Shown: positions 9,657-19,700, counted from the stretch's first letter. The stretch: DNA of 33,863 nucleotides from Chara braunii (GCA_003427395.1 BFEA01000063.1:757576-791438); one strand, 5' to 3'. Translations and numbers: made by a program. The notes: generated by a model not told the origin, from the sequence alone.

Positions 9657-10154
9657 CTATAGGTCGGACCTCCGGGTGTGGACATGTGGCGGTTGTCGTC
9701 GCGCGTTAGGGTCAGGCTCCGTGATCCCGGAGGCTCGGCGGTTGCCGTGCCGTCTGCAATTTCTACACGACGTGTGGGGCCAGTACAGTGCTATGGAATT
9801 CCACGGCACCACCGTGAGTTGGTGATATGGGAGGAGGGGACGGAAGGGAGGGAAGATGGCAGTGATAACGACGAACCCGAGGGATATGAAATATTGTGTG
9901 TTATAAGTAGTCGGGTAGTCGGGGCACCTCGGGTCGCTGGTTATGGCACGGTGAAAGTCCCTGGCGCACAGTCGGTTCTCGGTTAGACAGGGAAATTCCG
10001 GATATCTCAGCCTAAGATGTTCTTCCTCCCAGTGTTCTAAGTATTCTGGGTCCCGCAACCTCTCTCGGTCCGCGATGTACTGCATTTTGTCATTCCGACG
10101 GATCACTACTGCGGCGTAGTGGGGACCCTCAGCATGCGCTTGATCGTGTTTCAA
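9657..10154 (-). pseudogene. Unknown open frame, paralogue of the frame at 6305-6976
   Basis: Minus-strand open frame of about 165 codons whose first codon is TTG, not ATG, so the true 5' end is not defined. The first 60 residues are charged and likely helical (an Arg/Glu-rich segment with LEHWEEEHLRLR). The block at 9878-9750 (residues 93-135) carries the shared skeleton GFVVI, FPPF, LLPY, LTVVPW, WPHT, C--C-RR seen in the other frame. Immediate flanks on the low-coordinate side (9400-9480) also match. Family and function are not recognised. The clustering of differences in a protein-like way argues that it once encoded protein. It may be a gene of a mobile element or a decayed host gene family. 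Confidence 0.45.
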
Positions 10155-10276
10155 TTGCGAGGGAACTTACAGGTAGGGTAGCGGATATTTTTACCGGTCC
10201 ACACTCTCATAAAAAGGAAATCCTACATGCATTCTGATACTGGAGGTGCCGAGCTCGTCAATGATCGCGAATCGTC

Positions 10277-10415
10277 CACGTGTGGACACGTGTAGGCTGT
10301 GTGGATCAGATCGCGCTTACACGTGTGCATACGCGGTGTTCAATCGTACATGGGCCTGTTGACTGATTCCCGTGCAAAATTGAGAGTTCACTCCTATATG
10401 CAAAATCGCCACGTG
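10277..10415. promoter_or_regulatory. Cluster of four CACGTG (G-box) palindromes
   Basis: CACGTG occurs at 10277-10282, 10287-10292, 10320-10325 and 10410-10415, mostly as CCACGTGT/ACACGTGT or CCACGTGG. In plants G-boxes bind bZIP and bHLH factors, and ACGTG also forms the ABRE core. Three more lie at 12418, 12586 and 12851. No gene start can be tied to them, so a regulatory role is only possible. Confidence 0.3.
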
Positions 10416-11294
10416 GCATGGATAATCACCCAATAATTCTTTCGTGATCCCGCAAACAATCATTTTCGATCATGCAAAATGACATGGCCCACATTAGACA
10501 CCGCAACGACATCCAACTCTTATCGTGACGATAACAGATCAAAAGTGACAAGCAACGATGATGATTAGACAAAAACGACAAGCATATCATTTCATCAGGA
10601 GTTCGTCCAACCAACATATACACAGAGGAGGAAGGGTCGAGACTGAATAAGACACCACACAAGGGCCGATCATCGAGACACAGATGTCGAGGGAAATTAA
10701 GAACAAATTGCCCAAGCCGCAATAAAAACTTATATACAAAAGCAAAGGAAAAGACAAAGAAAATCACAACTCCATGTCCATCCATCCCAACTCTCTTTCT
10801 TTCCGTCCGTCTCTCCGATGCGGACAGCCCGTCATCACGCACCAACCCACGAAGTTGTCAACCCGCTTAGTCCTCCCGTGCCCGTCGGATTCACCTGCGC
10901 GCTACGGTCCGTCGTAGCCCCACGCGCCAATCCCGCACATTTGGCACCAGCTCGTTGGGTTGCCCAACTCCCACTTCAACTCACCTCTTACTTCGCTTGT
11001 GAGCCGACTCTCGCTACCCCGAGCTTCCAGCAACTGTTTTTAGAGAGCTATCTAATCACGCAGCCGAAATTTATAGTGTGCATGCATGCGCGATGAACAC
11101 GGAATTGCAAGGACTTAGAAGAAGAGAAGGGGAGGGAGTGTCGACGTTCTGCATGGCCAGACCGCAGCGTGGGGGACATAGCCACTCTCCACGCATCGAT
11201 CTGATCATGCAGCCCGCGGGCGAACTAGACACAGCAAGAACGAAAGAGGGCGGGAAAGACGAAGCTCACAACGGAAAATTTTCCCAGAGTTAAA
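10416..11294. other. No gene recognised
   Basis: Open frames at 10426-10845 (minus) and 10818-11293 (plus) have no recognisable family, no repeats of the frame elsewhere in the window and ordinary composition. I cannot support a gene. Confidence 0.4.
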
Positions 11295-11299
11295 TAATC

Positions 11300-11730
11300 A
11301 TTCTATAGTAAAATTATAATCTAAATTTTAAATGTTCATTCCATTTTAAAAAATGTAATTCCAATTTTAAAATTTTTCATCTTACTAGCAAACTTTCATT
11401 CCAAGAATAGGGTGTCCCTTCTTCTTTGGACTGCATGCTAGAGATGGAATGAAAGTCTGGATGAGTTCATGAAATATTTTAATTGGATTGTCATTCTTTC
11501 TAAGGATTTTCAGTCATAAATAGGTTAATCCAATCTAAATTAGAAGATATTTTTTGTAGTAGAATGAAAATTTAATTAAAAAAATTCACAAACTCGTCCA
11601 GACTTTCATTCCATCTTGAACAAATAGATATAGTTGGAAGGGAAACCTCATATTTAGACGGAAACTTATCAAATAAAACTGAAATTTTTAAAATTGGACG
11701 AACATTAGAATTATAATTTATAAATATGAA
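11300..11730. mobile_element. AT-rich foldback/MITE-like element
   Basis: A 26 bp inverted core, AGATGGAATGAAAGTCTGGA... at 11442-11467 and its reverse complement at 11591-11616, has one mismatch. Weaker inverted pairing continues outward: CCAATTTTAAAATTTTTCA near 11361 against TGAAATTTTTAAAATTGGA near 11680, and AAATTATAATCTAA near 11311 against TTAGAATTATAATTT near 11705. The element is much more AT-rich than its surroundings and non-coding. Confidence 0.65.
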
Positions 11731-11760
11731 GGATTTTTTTTTTATGGAATGTTTTTTGAA

Positions 11761-13426
11761 CTTTTATTTATGGTGGAAATTTTTCTGTTGCAAGAAGAAA
11801 GATACAGTTACAAGGGCGCCCCACCCAAAATTACAGTTACACACAGGATTAAGGGCGCCAACTAATTCGAGTTTCGTTGCAGACGTAAAAAAAAATGCAC
11901 GAGCAAGAAGGAACACCGCTCGACAAAAGAAATTTCGAATTCCTAAATTCCTAATGTCCTAATTTCCTATATGCAAAAAAAACTTTCAATAAAGCACAAA
12001 TCCCGAAAAGAAAGTCCGATATTCTGAGAGCTATCAAGGGTTCGACAAAATTCGAAAAAGAAATTAAAAAAGAAGCGAAACTTCGCCAAAAACCCGACAA
12101 CAGAACAAGAAAGAAGCGACGTCCAACATTGTCAATCACGCCTCTATCGGCGCGCCAACCACTCAATCGATCATTCCAGGACTCGCCCAGCCCTGGCCCC
12201 AACATCCAAAAGAAAGCGACGTAAAAGGAAAAACAAACAAGGATACCGATGCAATTTTCCGTCGATCCCATCTCCCGTAACTGGTCCAACCTTCCCATCT
12301 TAGGACCCCTCATTGTCATCGCGCAAAAAGTCGCGCAGCACAGAAAGTGGTTCGTCACATATGTGACGCCCAGGGGGTTTCAATTTTAAGCAAGCTCCTG
12401 CTTGCTTGACATTATGACACGTGTCGATTTCTTTAATTGTCCGACAGGCAGAGCTCTCTTCGTTGCCATTTACCGTATGAAAGAGTGTAGAAGTCGTGCA
12501 GTGTGGCTTACGTGGCTCTATCCTACAAGTTCCTCAGGAAGGGTTCTATCCATCGAAGGAGGGGATCGCTGTGCCATCCTTGTGACACGTGTCATGCAAT
12601 CGCGCATCAGTAACTAGCAGGGAAAGGAAAGGGAAGGCGGTAAATGGGGGCGTGTCGAGGGGATGGGTGAGTCGGGAGCGGGGGTAGGAAGCTTTCCATT
12701 CCCGCAACTGTCACCGGAAGCTCCTGATATCGGACAATCCGATGGAAGCGAGGGAAGCGGGTACCGCTCTGGGGGAGAGATACAAGATAGTCGGGGTAGA
12801 GGGTTGAAAAAATGCGGAGGAGGGCCGTCCGGAATCGATCGTGGTTTTCGCACGTGGGGATAGTCCTCGTGATCATTTAATAGTCTAAGACCTTGATCAT
12901 GTTGTGGCCTCGCCACACGACCCTGAAGAGAAGGAACACACTCACATCACATCATGTTACACAACTTGGATACAAAAGCACCACATCATAACACTGTCAC
13001 ACACGGCATATGGAACTTTGTTCCAGCACAGGCACATGAAGCACATATCACACAGATCATACAGATTCATCTACACAAACACACAAATGCACCATACACA
13101 AGCACTCTCACCATACACACACCACATACCATACACACAGCAGATGGGATCCCTGGAGAGAGGGCAAATGCGGGTGGCCAACAGTTGGCCAACGTGGTCA
13201 CAGAAGCATATAATGGACACAATGGGCTGGGTCAGCAGGCCAGATTGCAGTCCAGGTCCGAGACAATACACAATGGCATTGGCGCCGGGTGACTGATTAA
13301 AAGATAGAAATCATAGGTCATAGATCTCCAAGAACACACAAGAGTAATTACAGCCAGGATACATTGAATTACGCTCACGCCTTGGTCGAGGCATAACTAT
13401 ACTAAACCAAACAATTGAGTTGTATA
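11761..13426. other. No gene recognised; CACA-rich tract at 12940-13145
   Basis: The frame at 11951-12358 (minus, 135 codons) is hydrophobic and Phe-rich but not a family I know. TGACACGTGTC occurs twice (12415-12425, 12583-12593). Bases 12940-13145 are an irregular CACA/CATACA-rich tract. Nothing else is supportable. Confidence 0.4.
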
Positions 13427-13480
13427 GGGACGCTGGACCCAATTTCCATCAGGTGTTGCTCCCCACCAATGGATGGAACC
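13427..13480 (+). mobile_element. Retroposon tail, diverged forward copy
   Basis: GGGACGCTGGACCCAATTTC, CATCAGGTGTTGCTCCCCAC and CAATGGATGG match the family seen at 3542-3597 in the opposite orientation. An A-rich stretch begins only at 13552, about 70 bases downstream. Confidence 0.65.
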
Positions 13481-13584
13481 TTCAATATTGGGGCCTGCTT
13501 AAGGAGGATGCTCTTATCACCTCGTTATGCAGGACTCCCGGGGTGTGAAGTTAAAAAAAAATAAAAAAAATTCCTTTATTTAAA

Positions 13585-13620
13585 AACAGATTCTACTCCT
13601 TTTATTACCACACCAAAAGG
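13585..13620 (-). pseudogene. LINE ORF2 remnant, segment 4 (beyond element A)
   Basis: Read on the minus strand from the CCAAAAGG target copy, the frame of the segment at 15843-16764 continues across the element A junction for about ten codons (GVVIKGVESVFK) to a stop at about 13585. The LINE is then lost. The short length makes this the weakest of the four LINE segments. Confidence 0.45.
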
Positions 13621-15842
13621 CTGTGTGTCCTATGATCGAAGAACGGGCGAAATTCAACGTCGTTGAACCCGTTCAAAGGGCCCGGGGGCCCCGTTAAATC
13701 GCGTTTAACGCGAAAACGGGGGTGTTCCGTTCAATTTTGAAAAACGGAACCGGCACGTTGGGCCTCGGACACGTGGCCCTACGCGCCCAAAAACTAAAAA
13801 AAAAATAAAAAATAAAAAAAATTCACCCCTACTAACAGGGTGGGGTGGCCAAACATTCCCCTCCCTCCCGAAATTCAAACTGCAAGAGGGTAAAAAGTAA
13901 GGGTCACCCCATACCCCAAGACTGTGAGCACATGTGTATGCATGTGGGTGCAGGTCCTCCTTTTTTTTTTTTTTTTTTACAAATGCTGCAATCTGGTCGT
14001 ACAGTCTCATTCCGAAGGGTCCCTACGGATTAGCAAGGACCCTTCGTGCAGCAAAGACTTGGAGACTGCCTTTGTGGCCTGAGAATATATAGTCTGGATT
14101 CGAATTCAGGTTTGTGGCAGTCTGTGCAGCAAAGTTATGGGTCACTAATTCTCTGTTTTCTCGTTTTTTTTTTGTTTCTCTTCTTTCTTTTGTTTTCCCG
14201 TTTTTCTTTTGTTTTCTGATTTTTCTTCTGTTTTTTCTCGTTTTTCTTTTTTTAGGAATACGTGCAGTGGCCCTAAGGGCCTCTACTCACCACCACATGC
14301 ACAAAAGACAAAACATATGGCGATGCATTATTCCACGTTCTAGCAGAAGATCCATTCTTTTTTTTTTTTTTTTTTTTTTGAAAGCCCAGGGTTTTGTAGA
14401 GGCCAAGGACCAGACCCCTTGTCCCTACTATCCAACCTCAGTGTGACCAGCATTCAGGACCATCACCCTACCAGTATTGAGGGCAACTTCGACCAGACAG
14501 CAGTAACAAGCACCAGGGGCGAGGTCCCACTAGCAACGGGATAGGCTAGAAACGAGTTTGCGGGGCAGTTGACTGACCCAAATTCTGCCATGCAGTACTC
14601 GTGATCCCACGGTCAGTGCAAAGAAAGTTTCCCGCCTGAATCTTTTCAATCGGTTGGGGGTGTGGCCAACCCCAAATGAGGTTGGGGTCGGCCTTAGCCC
14701 ACTGGATAGAAGATATTCAACATTTTACTTGTTGTTGTGCAATTATCTCATTGGGTGCAACCCTCCTTCAATCACGGGGTATATGGAGGGTGTCAGGATC
14801 ACTTCTGACAAAAGTCAATTTTGTTCCAAGAAAATGTGGTGGTTACTTCGTTCACTGTTTTTGCAACCACCACCATCAGATCATTTGTGATCTGAGGGCT
14901 GGGAAGCACTCTGCCGTGATTTCCGGTGGGAGGTCTCTGTTTCTTTTTTTTGTTTTGGCCTTTTTCCTGTTTCTCAGCCCAGAAATTCGTAATGAACCTG
15001 TCTGGCCGCTGCCACTCAGTGTCACACTGGATCGGCCACACTCCTATCTGACTGCTAATGGGACCTCGCCCCAGGGGCATGGTCCCATAAGCAGACGGAT
15101 TGGAGTGTGGCCGGTCCATTGTGACACTGAGTGGCAGCGGCCTGACAGGTTCATTACGAGTTTCTGGGCTGAGAAAACAGGAGAAAGGCAAAAAAAAAAA
15201 AAAACGAAACAGAGACCTCCCTCTGGAAATCACGGCACAGTACTTCCCAGCCATCAGATCACAAATGATCTGATGGTGGTGGTTGCAACAACAGTGAACG
15301 AAGCAGGCCAAATCAGGGAGCCTACCCAGCAGGGAGTCTACCCAGCAAGATTACCTAAGCAATGCAGACCAAAAAAAATGTTGTTTATGGTTTTGATATT
15401 TTTAAAAATACACGAAGTTATTACCAAAAAAAAAATAAAAAAAATTGTTGTATATCTTTGAAAGATCTACAACCCTATATTTTTTATTCATTTTTTCTGT
15501 TTGTTTTTTAGCCCTTAAAAAATCTATGTGAAACCCCAAAAAAAAAGACTCATGTCATTTCTTGTTTTTGTTTTTTTCATTGTGCTTATGTTTTTGATTT
15601 TTTTTAAATATATTCAAAGCTCAAAAAATAAAAATAAAAATATGGGGTCGTAGACCTCGAAAAGATCTACGACCCCATATGTTTTGTTTTTTTTTTCGAT
15701 TATGTTTTCCCTAGGAAACAAATCTTTGCGGACTCCGTTTTTCCCCGTCCAACGCGCGTTTGAACGGGCGTTGAACGCGAATTCAACGCGCGTTCAATAA
15801 TTTAACGCGGAACCCGCGTTGAATCCAAAATTGGACACACAG
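13621..15842. mobile_element. Element A: non-autonomous hAT-like TIR transposon
   Basis: Ends are CTGTGTGTCC (13621-13630) and GGACACACAG (15833-15842), a perfect 10 bp TIR. They are flanked by the 8 bp duplication CCAAAAGG at 13613-13620 and 15843-15850. Eight-base duplications are the hAT superfamily hallmark. Both subterminal regions are dense in CGTTNAA/TTNAACG motifs (13660-13740 and 15740-15830), as in the transposase-binding subterminal repeats of hAT elements. No transposase is present. The interior includes a tail-like poly(T) sequence near 13962 and the 458 bp hairpin at 14846-15303. It is inserted in the LINE remnant. Terminal regions are related to element B. Confidence 0.82.
14846..15303. 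repeat. 458 bp near-perfect hairpin inside element A
   Basis: Left arm 14846-15072 and right arm 15074-15303 are inverted copies with only scattered mismatches and a net 3 bp indel. The dyad runs to its centre GCCCC-A-GGGGC at 15068-15078, so there is almost no loop. Arm features include AACCACCACCATCAGATCAT and GCCGCTGCCACTCAGTGTCA with their inverses. Open frames on both strands are consequences of the symmetry. A transcript would form a long double-stranded RNA. Confidence 0.93.
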
Positions 15843-16764
15843 CCAAAAGGGCAGGTGCCGGGAATCCTAGCTTTCAGGGACTGGAAGGCCTTCTTGGTCA
15901 ATGACCAAAGTATTGATTTATACCATAGGGTGACAAATATCACATTGTTGAGTTTAAGTGCCCGACCAAGGATCATGGATGTGTGTTTGTTGCACCAGGT
16001 AGTCAGTTTGGTTAAGGCAGGGGCACTAATCCAACTATCATTGGAGTGTGGACGTCCCTGGGCTGTCATGGAAACCCCCAGGACGTGGATAGGAGCGTCC
16101 TGGGGGATCCAACATATGCTGGGGGAGTCTGGTGGGTGCCCCCCCTGATGGTGAATCCACCGTCCTTGTGTTTTGCTTCCCCAGTTTACCACCATGCGGG
16201 ACACTAGGGCAAATTTGTCCATTAAACGTTTAATCTCTTCCATATTCTCGTGTGTTGCATCCACCATGATGGTGAGGTCATCTGCGAATAATGAGCACAC
16301 CGGGATCGCCTCTTGGGGGATCCGTGTAAGGCGGATTTTTGTGATGTCCTTGCTGGCCCGTAGGTTGGCGGAGAGTGCCTCCATGACGATGAAAAAGAGG
16401 AAGGGGGCAATGGGGTCGCCTTGGTGTACCGACCTTTCCAACCGGATTGGGGGGCCAAGGTCCCTTTAATCTGTATTGTAGTAGTCGCATTATGGTGGAG
16501 GATGTGTATCCACCTGCGGAAGTCCGACCCAAAATTCATCTTCTTCAGACTTTTGTCCAGAAAAAGCCAATCGACGCGGTCATAGGCTTTTTTGAAGTCT
16601 ATGAATATGAGGGCTGCGTTTTGCTTGGACTGCCAGGTCAGCTGCACTATCTCATGGACTAACGGAATATTCTCTTGGATTTGTCTGTGCCGCATCAGCC
16701 CCATTTCCGTAGGGTGTATCAGATCCTTGAAGACCGAAATCATTTTGTTTGCCAAAGCTTTTGC
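15843..16764 (-). pseudogene. LINE ORF2 reverse transcriptase core, segment 3
   Basis: L1-type non-LTR reverse transcriptase on the minus strand. It starts in-frame after element B (AKALANKM). Palm motif A is IFIDFKKAYDRVDW (about 16595-16555) with its catalytic Asp. Motif B is QGDPIAPFLF (about 16425-16395). Motif C is FADDLTIMVD with the catalytic Asp pair (FADD at 16288-16277). The frame shifts once at about 16440, between the motif A and motif B frames. The thumb-like region (LGVSM, WYKSILWSL) runs to 15843, where element A interrupts it. The catalytic residues are retained, but the frameshift and the insertions make the gene non-functional. Confidence 0.92.
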
Positions 16765-18242
16765 CATAGTATCTTTTTAACACAGAACGAGGGAATTAAC
16801 CTCCCGTTGAATCCCGTTAAACTCCAAAAAATCCCGTTGAATTTGCGTTAAACACGAAAATGGGCCGCTCCTGCGCTTTTCGGAAAAGCGGAATTGATGC
16901 GCGGGGTCCGGAACACGTGGCCCTAGGCAAAAAAAAAAAAAAAAACAAAAAAAAACGCCCCAGTTATGTGTGTGTAGGTGTGCTGTGTGTGCGCGTACCT
17001 GTGTATGTGTGTGCCTGCCGTGAGAGTGTGTCTGTGCATGAATATGAATATATGCGCGTGTATTTGTGTATCTGTGTGTTTGTAAGTGTGTGTATGTGTC
17101 TGTGCTTGTGAGTGTATGTGTGTGTTTGTGTGTGTGTGTGTGTATGTATATATGTGTGTTTGTGTATGTGTGTGTTTGTAAGTGTGTATGTGTATGTGTG
17201 TGTTTGTAAGTGTGTGTGTGTGTGTGTAAGTGCCAGTGTGTCTGTGCCTGCGCGTGAGAGTGTGTCTCGCCTTACTCACAACCTCGTTCCCCAACACACA
17301 GATTCCACTTGCACCCAAGGACCACCCTGCGCCACACCCAGCTTACAGCAGCGCAGCTCGGCTATGGCTACCTGCTTCTTCCTGCTTGCCCGTGAGCGCG
17401 TGAGTGGCACGAGCTACAGCGCGGCATCGCTTACGCAGCATGCAACCAACATCCGAATGCCCAATGTAGAGGCAGGCCCTTTGCTATATCGAAGTGGCCT
17501 GCCTGTGTTCAGTCCCAGGAAGCTTCCAGTTGGCCCCAAGGAGCTGAGGCACAACACGAACGAGAACAGGCCTTGGGCCTGAGGTGGTTGCATGCCCCCA
17601 ACTGCCTTTGGCCTGTATTTGGCCTAGTACCCGTATCCAGCCCAGGGCCTGCTTTCCATACATTCACACAGGCGGCCCAGGACCTGGGTTCCCTCAACCA
17701 ACTGACGCAAGACTTATGCAACCTGCTACAGGCCCAATTTTGTGTGTGTGTGTATCTTTTTTTTCCTTTTTTTAATTTGCTTTTTATGGTTTTGATTTTT
17801 TTTAAAATACACGAAATTCCCAAAAAATAAAATAAAAAATAAATTATTGTACATCTTTGAAAGATCTACAACCCTATATTTTTTATTTGTTTTTTTTGTT
17901 TTCGTTTTAGCCCTTAAAAAATCTGTGTGAAACCGAAAACAAAAACACTCATTTCAATTTAGTTTTTGTTTTTTCATTGTGTGTTTATGTTTTTGATTTT
18001 AAAAAAATAGATTTAAGCATAAAAAAATAAAAATGAAAATACAGGGTTGTAGTCCTCAACAAAACCTAGAACCCCATATATATATATATATATTTTGGAT
18101 AATTTTTCGCCCAGGAAAAAAATCATCCCGGACGCCGTTAATTCCCGTCCAACTCGCGTTTGAACGGGAGTTTAACGCGAATTCAACGCGCGTTGAATTT
18201 TTCAACGCGAAACCCGCGTTAAATCCAATTTCGGACACACAG
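16765..18242. mobile_element. Element B: second non-autonomous hAT-like transposon
   Basis: Flanked by the 8 bp duplication GCTTTTGC at 16757-16764 and 18243-18250. The right end GGACACACAG is identical to that of element A. The left end CATAGTATC... has diverged but aligns with A up to the shared AGAACG about 20 bases in. The left 170 bp (CCCGTTGAATCCCGTTAAAC, CACGTGGCCCTA) and right 460 bp (AAGATCTACAACCCTATATT, TTCAACGCGCGTTGAA) match A, while the interior is unrelated. Removing it plus one duplication rejoins the LINE frame without a gap (MLAKALANKM). No transposase is present. Confidence 0.85.
16966..17275. repeat. Imperfect (TG)n-rich tract in element B
   Basis: About 300 bp of TGTGTG/TGTATG repeats with short interruptions. 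It gives apparent Val-Cys and Thr-His repeat frames on the two strands, which are not genes. Confidence 0.9.
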
Positions 18243-18666
18243 GCTTTTGCTAGCATCATATAGACAACCGTGAGTAGGGTAATCGGTCGGTAGTTCCTTA
18301 TGTTGAACTTATCATTTTTTTATATAAAATGGACAGCACCCCTTGGCTCACTAGCTCCCCCATCTCCCCTGTAAGCCAGACCTCCTTGTAGTAATCCATG
18401 ATATCTGTGCTTATACACTCCCACAATTACTCCAAAAATTCTTTTGGGATCCCATCCAGTTCGGGGGTCTTCTCCTCGTCCATCTGTACGAGGGCCATCC
18501 ATATTTCATCCTTGGTTAAGGGGGCCTCCAACGTCCCCCTTTGCTTGGGAGTGAGCGCTCTATTAAGGGGTTGGAGAAACTCTCCTATGTATTGTGTACG
18601 TTCTCCTTCATTGCACGGGGGGACATGAGTAGCGAAGCGATCCTTAAAGTAATCTCGTGCAATCTT
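18243..18666 (-). pseudogene. LINE ORF2, N-terminal RT region, segment 2
   Basis: Minus strand. Reads IARDYFKDRFATH, then PLTKDEIWMALVQMDEEKTP with ELDGIPKEFLE. This matches the L1 RT 0/1 region (usually ...KSPGPDGIPxEFY). After a frameshift in an A-run near 18315 it continues NYRPITLL and ends MLAKA at the element B junction. One in-frame stop (TAA, near 18430) sits where a Tyr is usual. The context between element C and element B shows it belongs with segments 1 and 3. Confidence 0.88.
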
Positions 18667-18749
18667 TTTTATTTTTTATTTTTTTAAGAACAAGTGCTCC
18701 ATTCTATTCGTGGGGAGCAGCGCGTGTTGGGAACCGCGCCCAGCGTCCC
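18667..18749 (-). mobile_element. Retroposon tail, copy 4 (3' end of insertion C)
   Basis: Plus strand: T-rich run, AACAAGTGCTCCATTCTATT, CGTGGGGAGCAGCGCGTGTT, GGGAACCGCGCCCAGCGTCC C. Same unit as copies at 3519-3597 and 4085-4160. Here the poly(A) side coincides with the edge of the 10 bp duplication. Confidence 0.78.
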
Positions 18750-19011
18750 ATCTCGAATTATACAGGTCATTGAAAACATCTGAGGACTTTTGAGGTCATT
18801 TGAGATACCGGGGCCATTACCCGGCTTCGGTTGAGAACAATCTGTTAACACGATGAGATTCAGAAACATGAGGAGGATTCTGAGTATCAAATGACCTATT
18901 AGGGAATTACTCATGCAATAACCTACCACAGAGGTCCTACGAATGCTCACTACCCTCCGGTTCCTTCACAAACCCTTCTAAGACTTCCCAACAATGTCTT
19001 ACTCCCTGCTG

Positions 19012-19700
19012 AGCTCTTCCAGGCCTCACGCCCCCACCCTGTTGGGTTACAGAGCAACACAACTGGCCCCAACTCTGACCAGCGTCATCTCAGCAGCAAC
19101 CCTTGGTCGTCCCTTGCGAAGTTGGGATGCCCACCCCAAAGCATCCCCAGATCTCTCTACCAGGCCTCACGCTCCTACATCAGCAGGTTACAGGGCAACA
19201 CCCCAGCACCGACCAGCATCGTTCTAGCATCGAACGGCCACAGATCAGTGAGTATAACAACATCGAAACCGCCTAAGATGGATTGCTAAGAAACCCTGAA
19301 GTCCTAAGACATTAATAAGAACAACCGACTTTTTTTGTTTTTCAGACTTTACCAAGTCAATAGAATATGTGTGTCAAAAAGCCTCCCCATCACAAATTAG
19401 ATAGGTGAAACCTATTCAATCCACCTACGACCACCACTAGCATGGCTAATTTCAGCACGAACCGAAGCTCTTCTAGGCCTCATGCTCCCATCAGGTTAGG
19501 TTACAGAGTTGCACCACCTTGGTCTAGCACCGGCCAACATTGCTCCAGTTACGACCCCCGATGACCATTGGGACTGCCCCCGCAAACAGCCCCCCAGAGC
19601 TCTCTACCAGGCCTTACGCCCCCACTAAGCTAGAGTTGCGCGACTTCGCTCCAACTCTGGCCAGCGTTTCTCCAACATCGGTGTTCGAGGACCACCGACA
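19012..19700 (+). repeat. Four degenerate ~130-150 bp repeats with a protein-like pattern
   Basis: Repeats begin at about 19012, 19150, 19466 and 19596. Each translates on the plus strand to a variant of SSRPHAPTxxGYRAT, for example STRPHAPTSAGYRAT and STRPYAPT. Differences between copies fall mostly at third codon positions (GCC/GCT, CCC/CCT, ACC/ACA/ACT). This suggests that the repeat once coded for protein. The copies are not all in one frame now and no start codon or family is evident. It may be a decayed repeat-protein gene fragment within insertion C. Confidence 0.5.

Noticed and set aside
10818-11293. Overlapping plus-strand frames
   Set aside because: No family similarity, no supporting repeats or motifs, and length compatible with chance in this composition.
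14676-15461. 261-codon plus-strand frame and its minus-strand 170-codon mirror
   Set aside because: Both are created by the hairpin symmetry of element A, and the two proteins resemble each other for that reason.
16860-17318. Cys/Val-rich and Thr/His-rich frames
   Set aside because: Produced by the imperfect (TG)n tract within element B.
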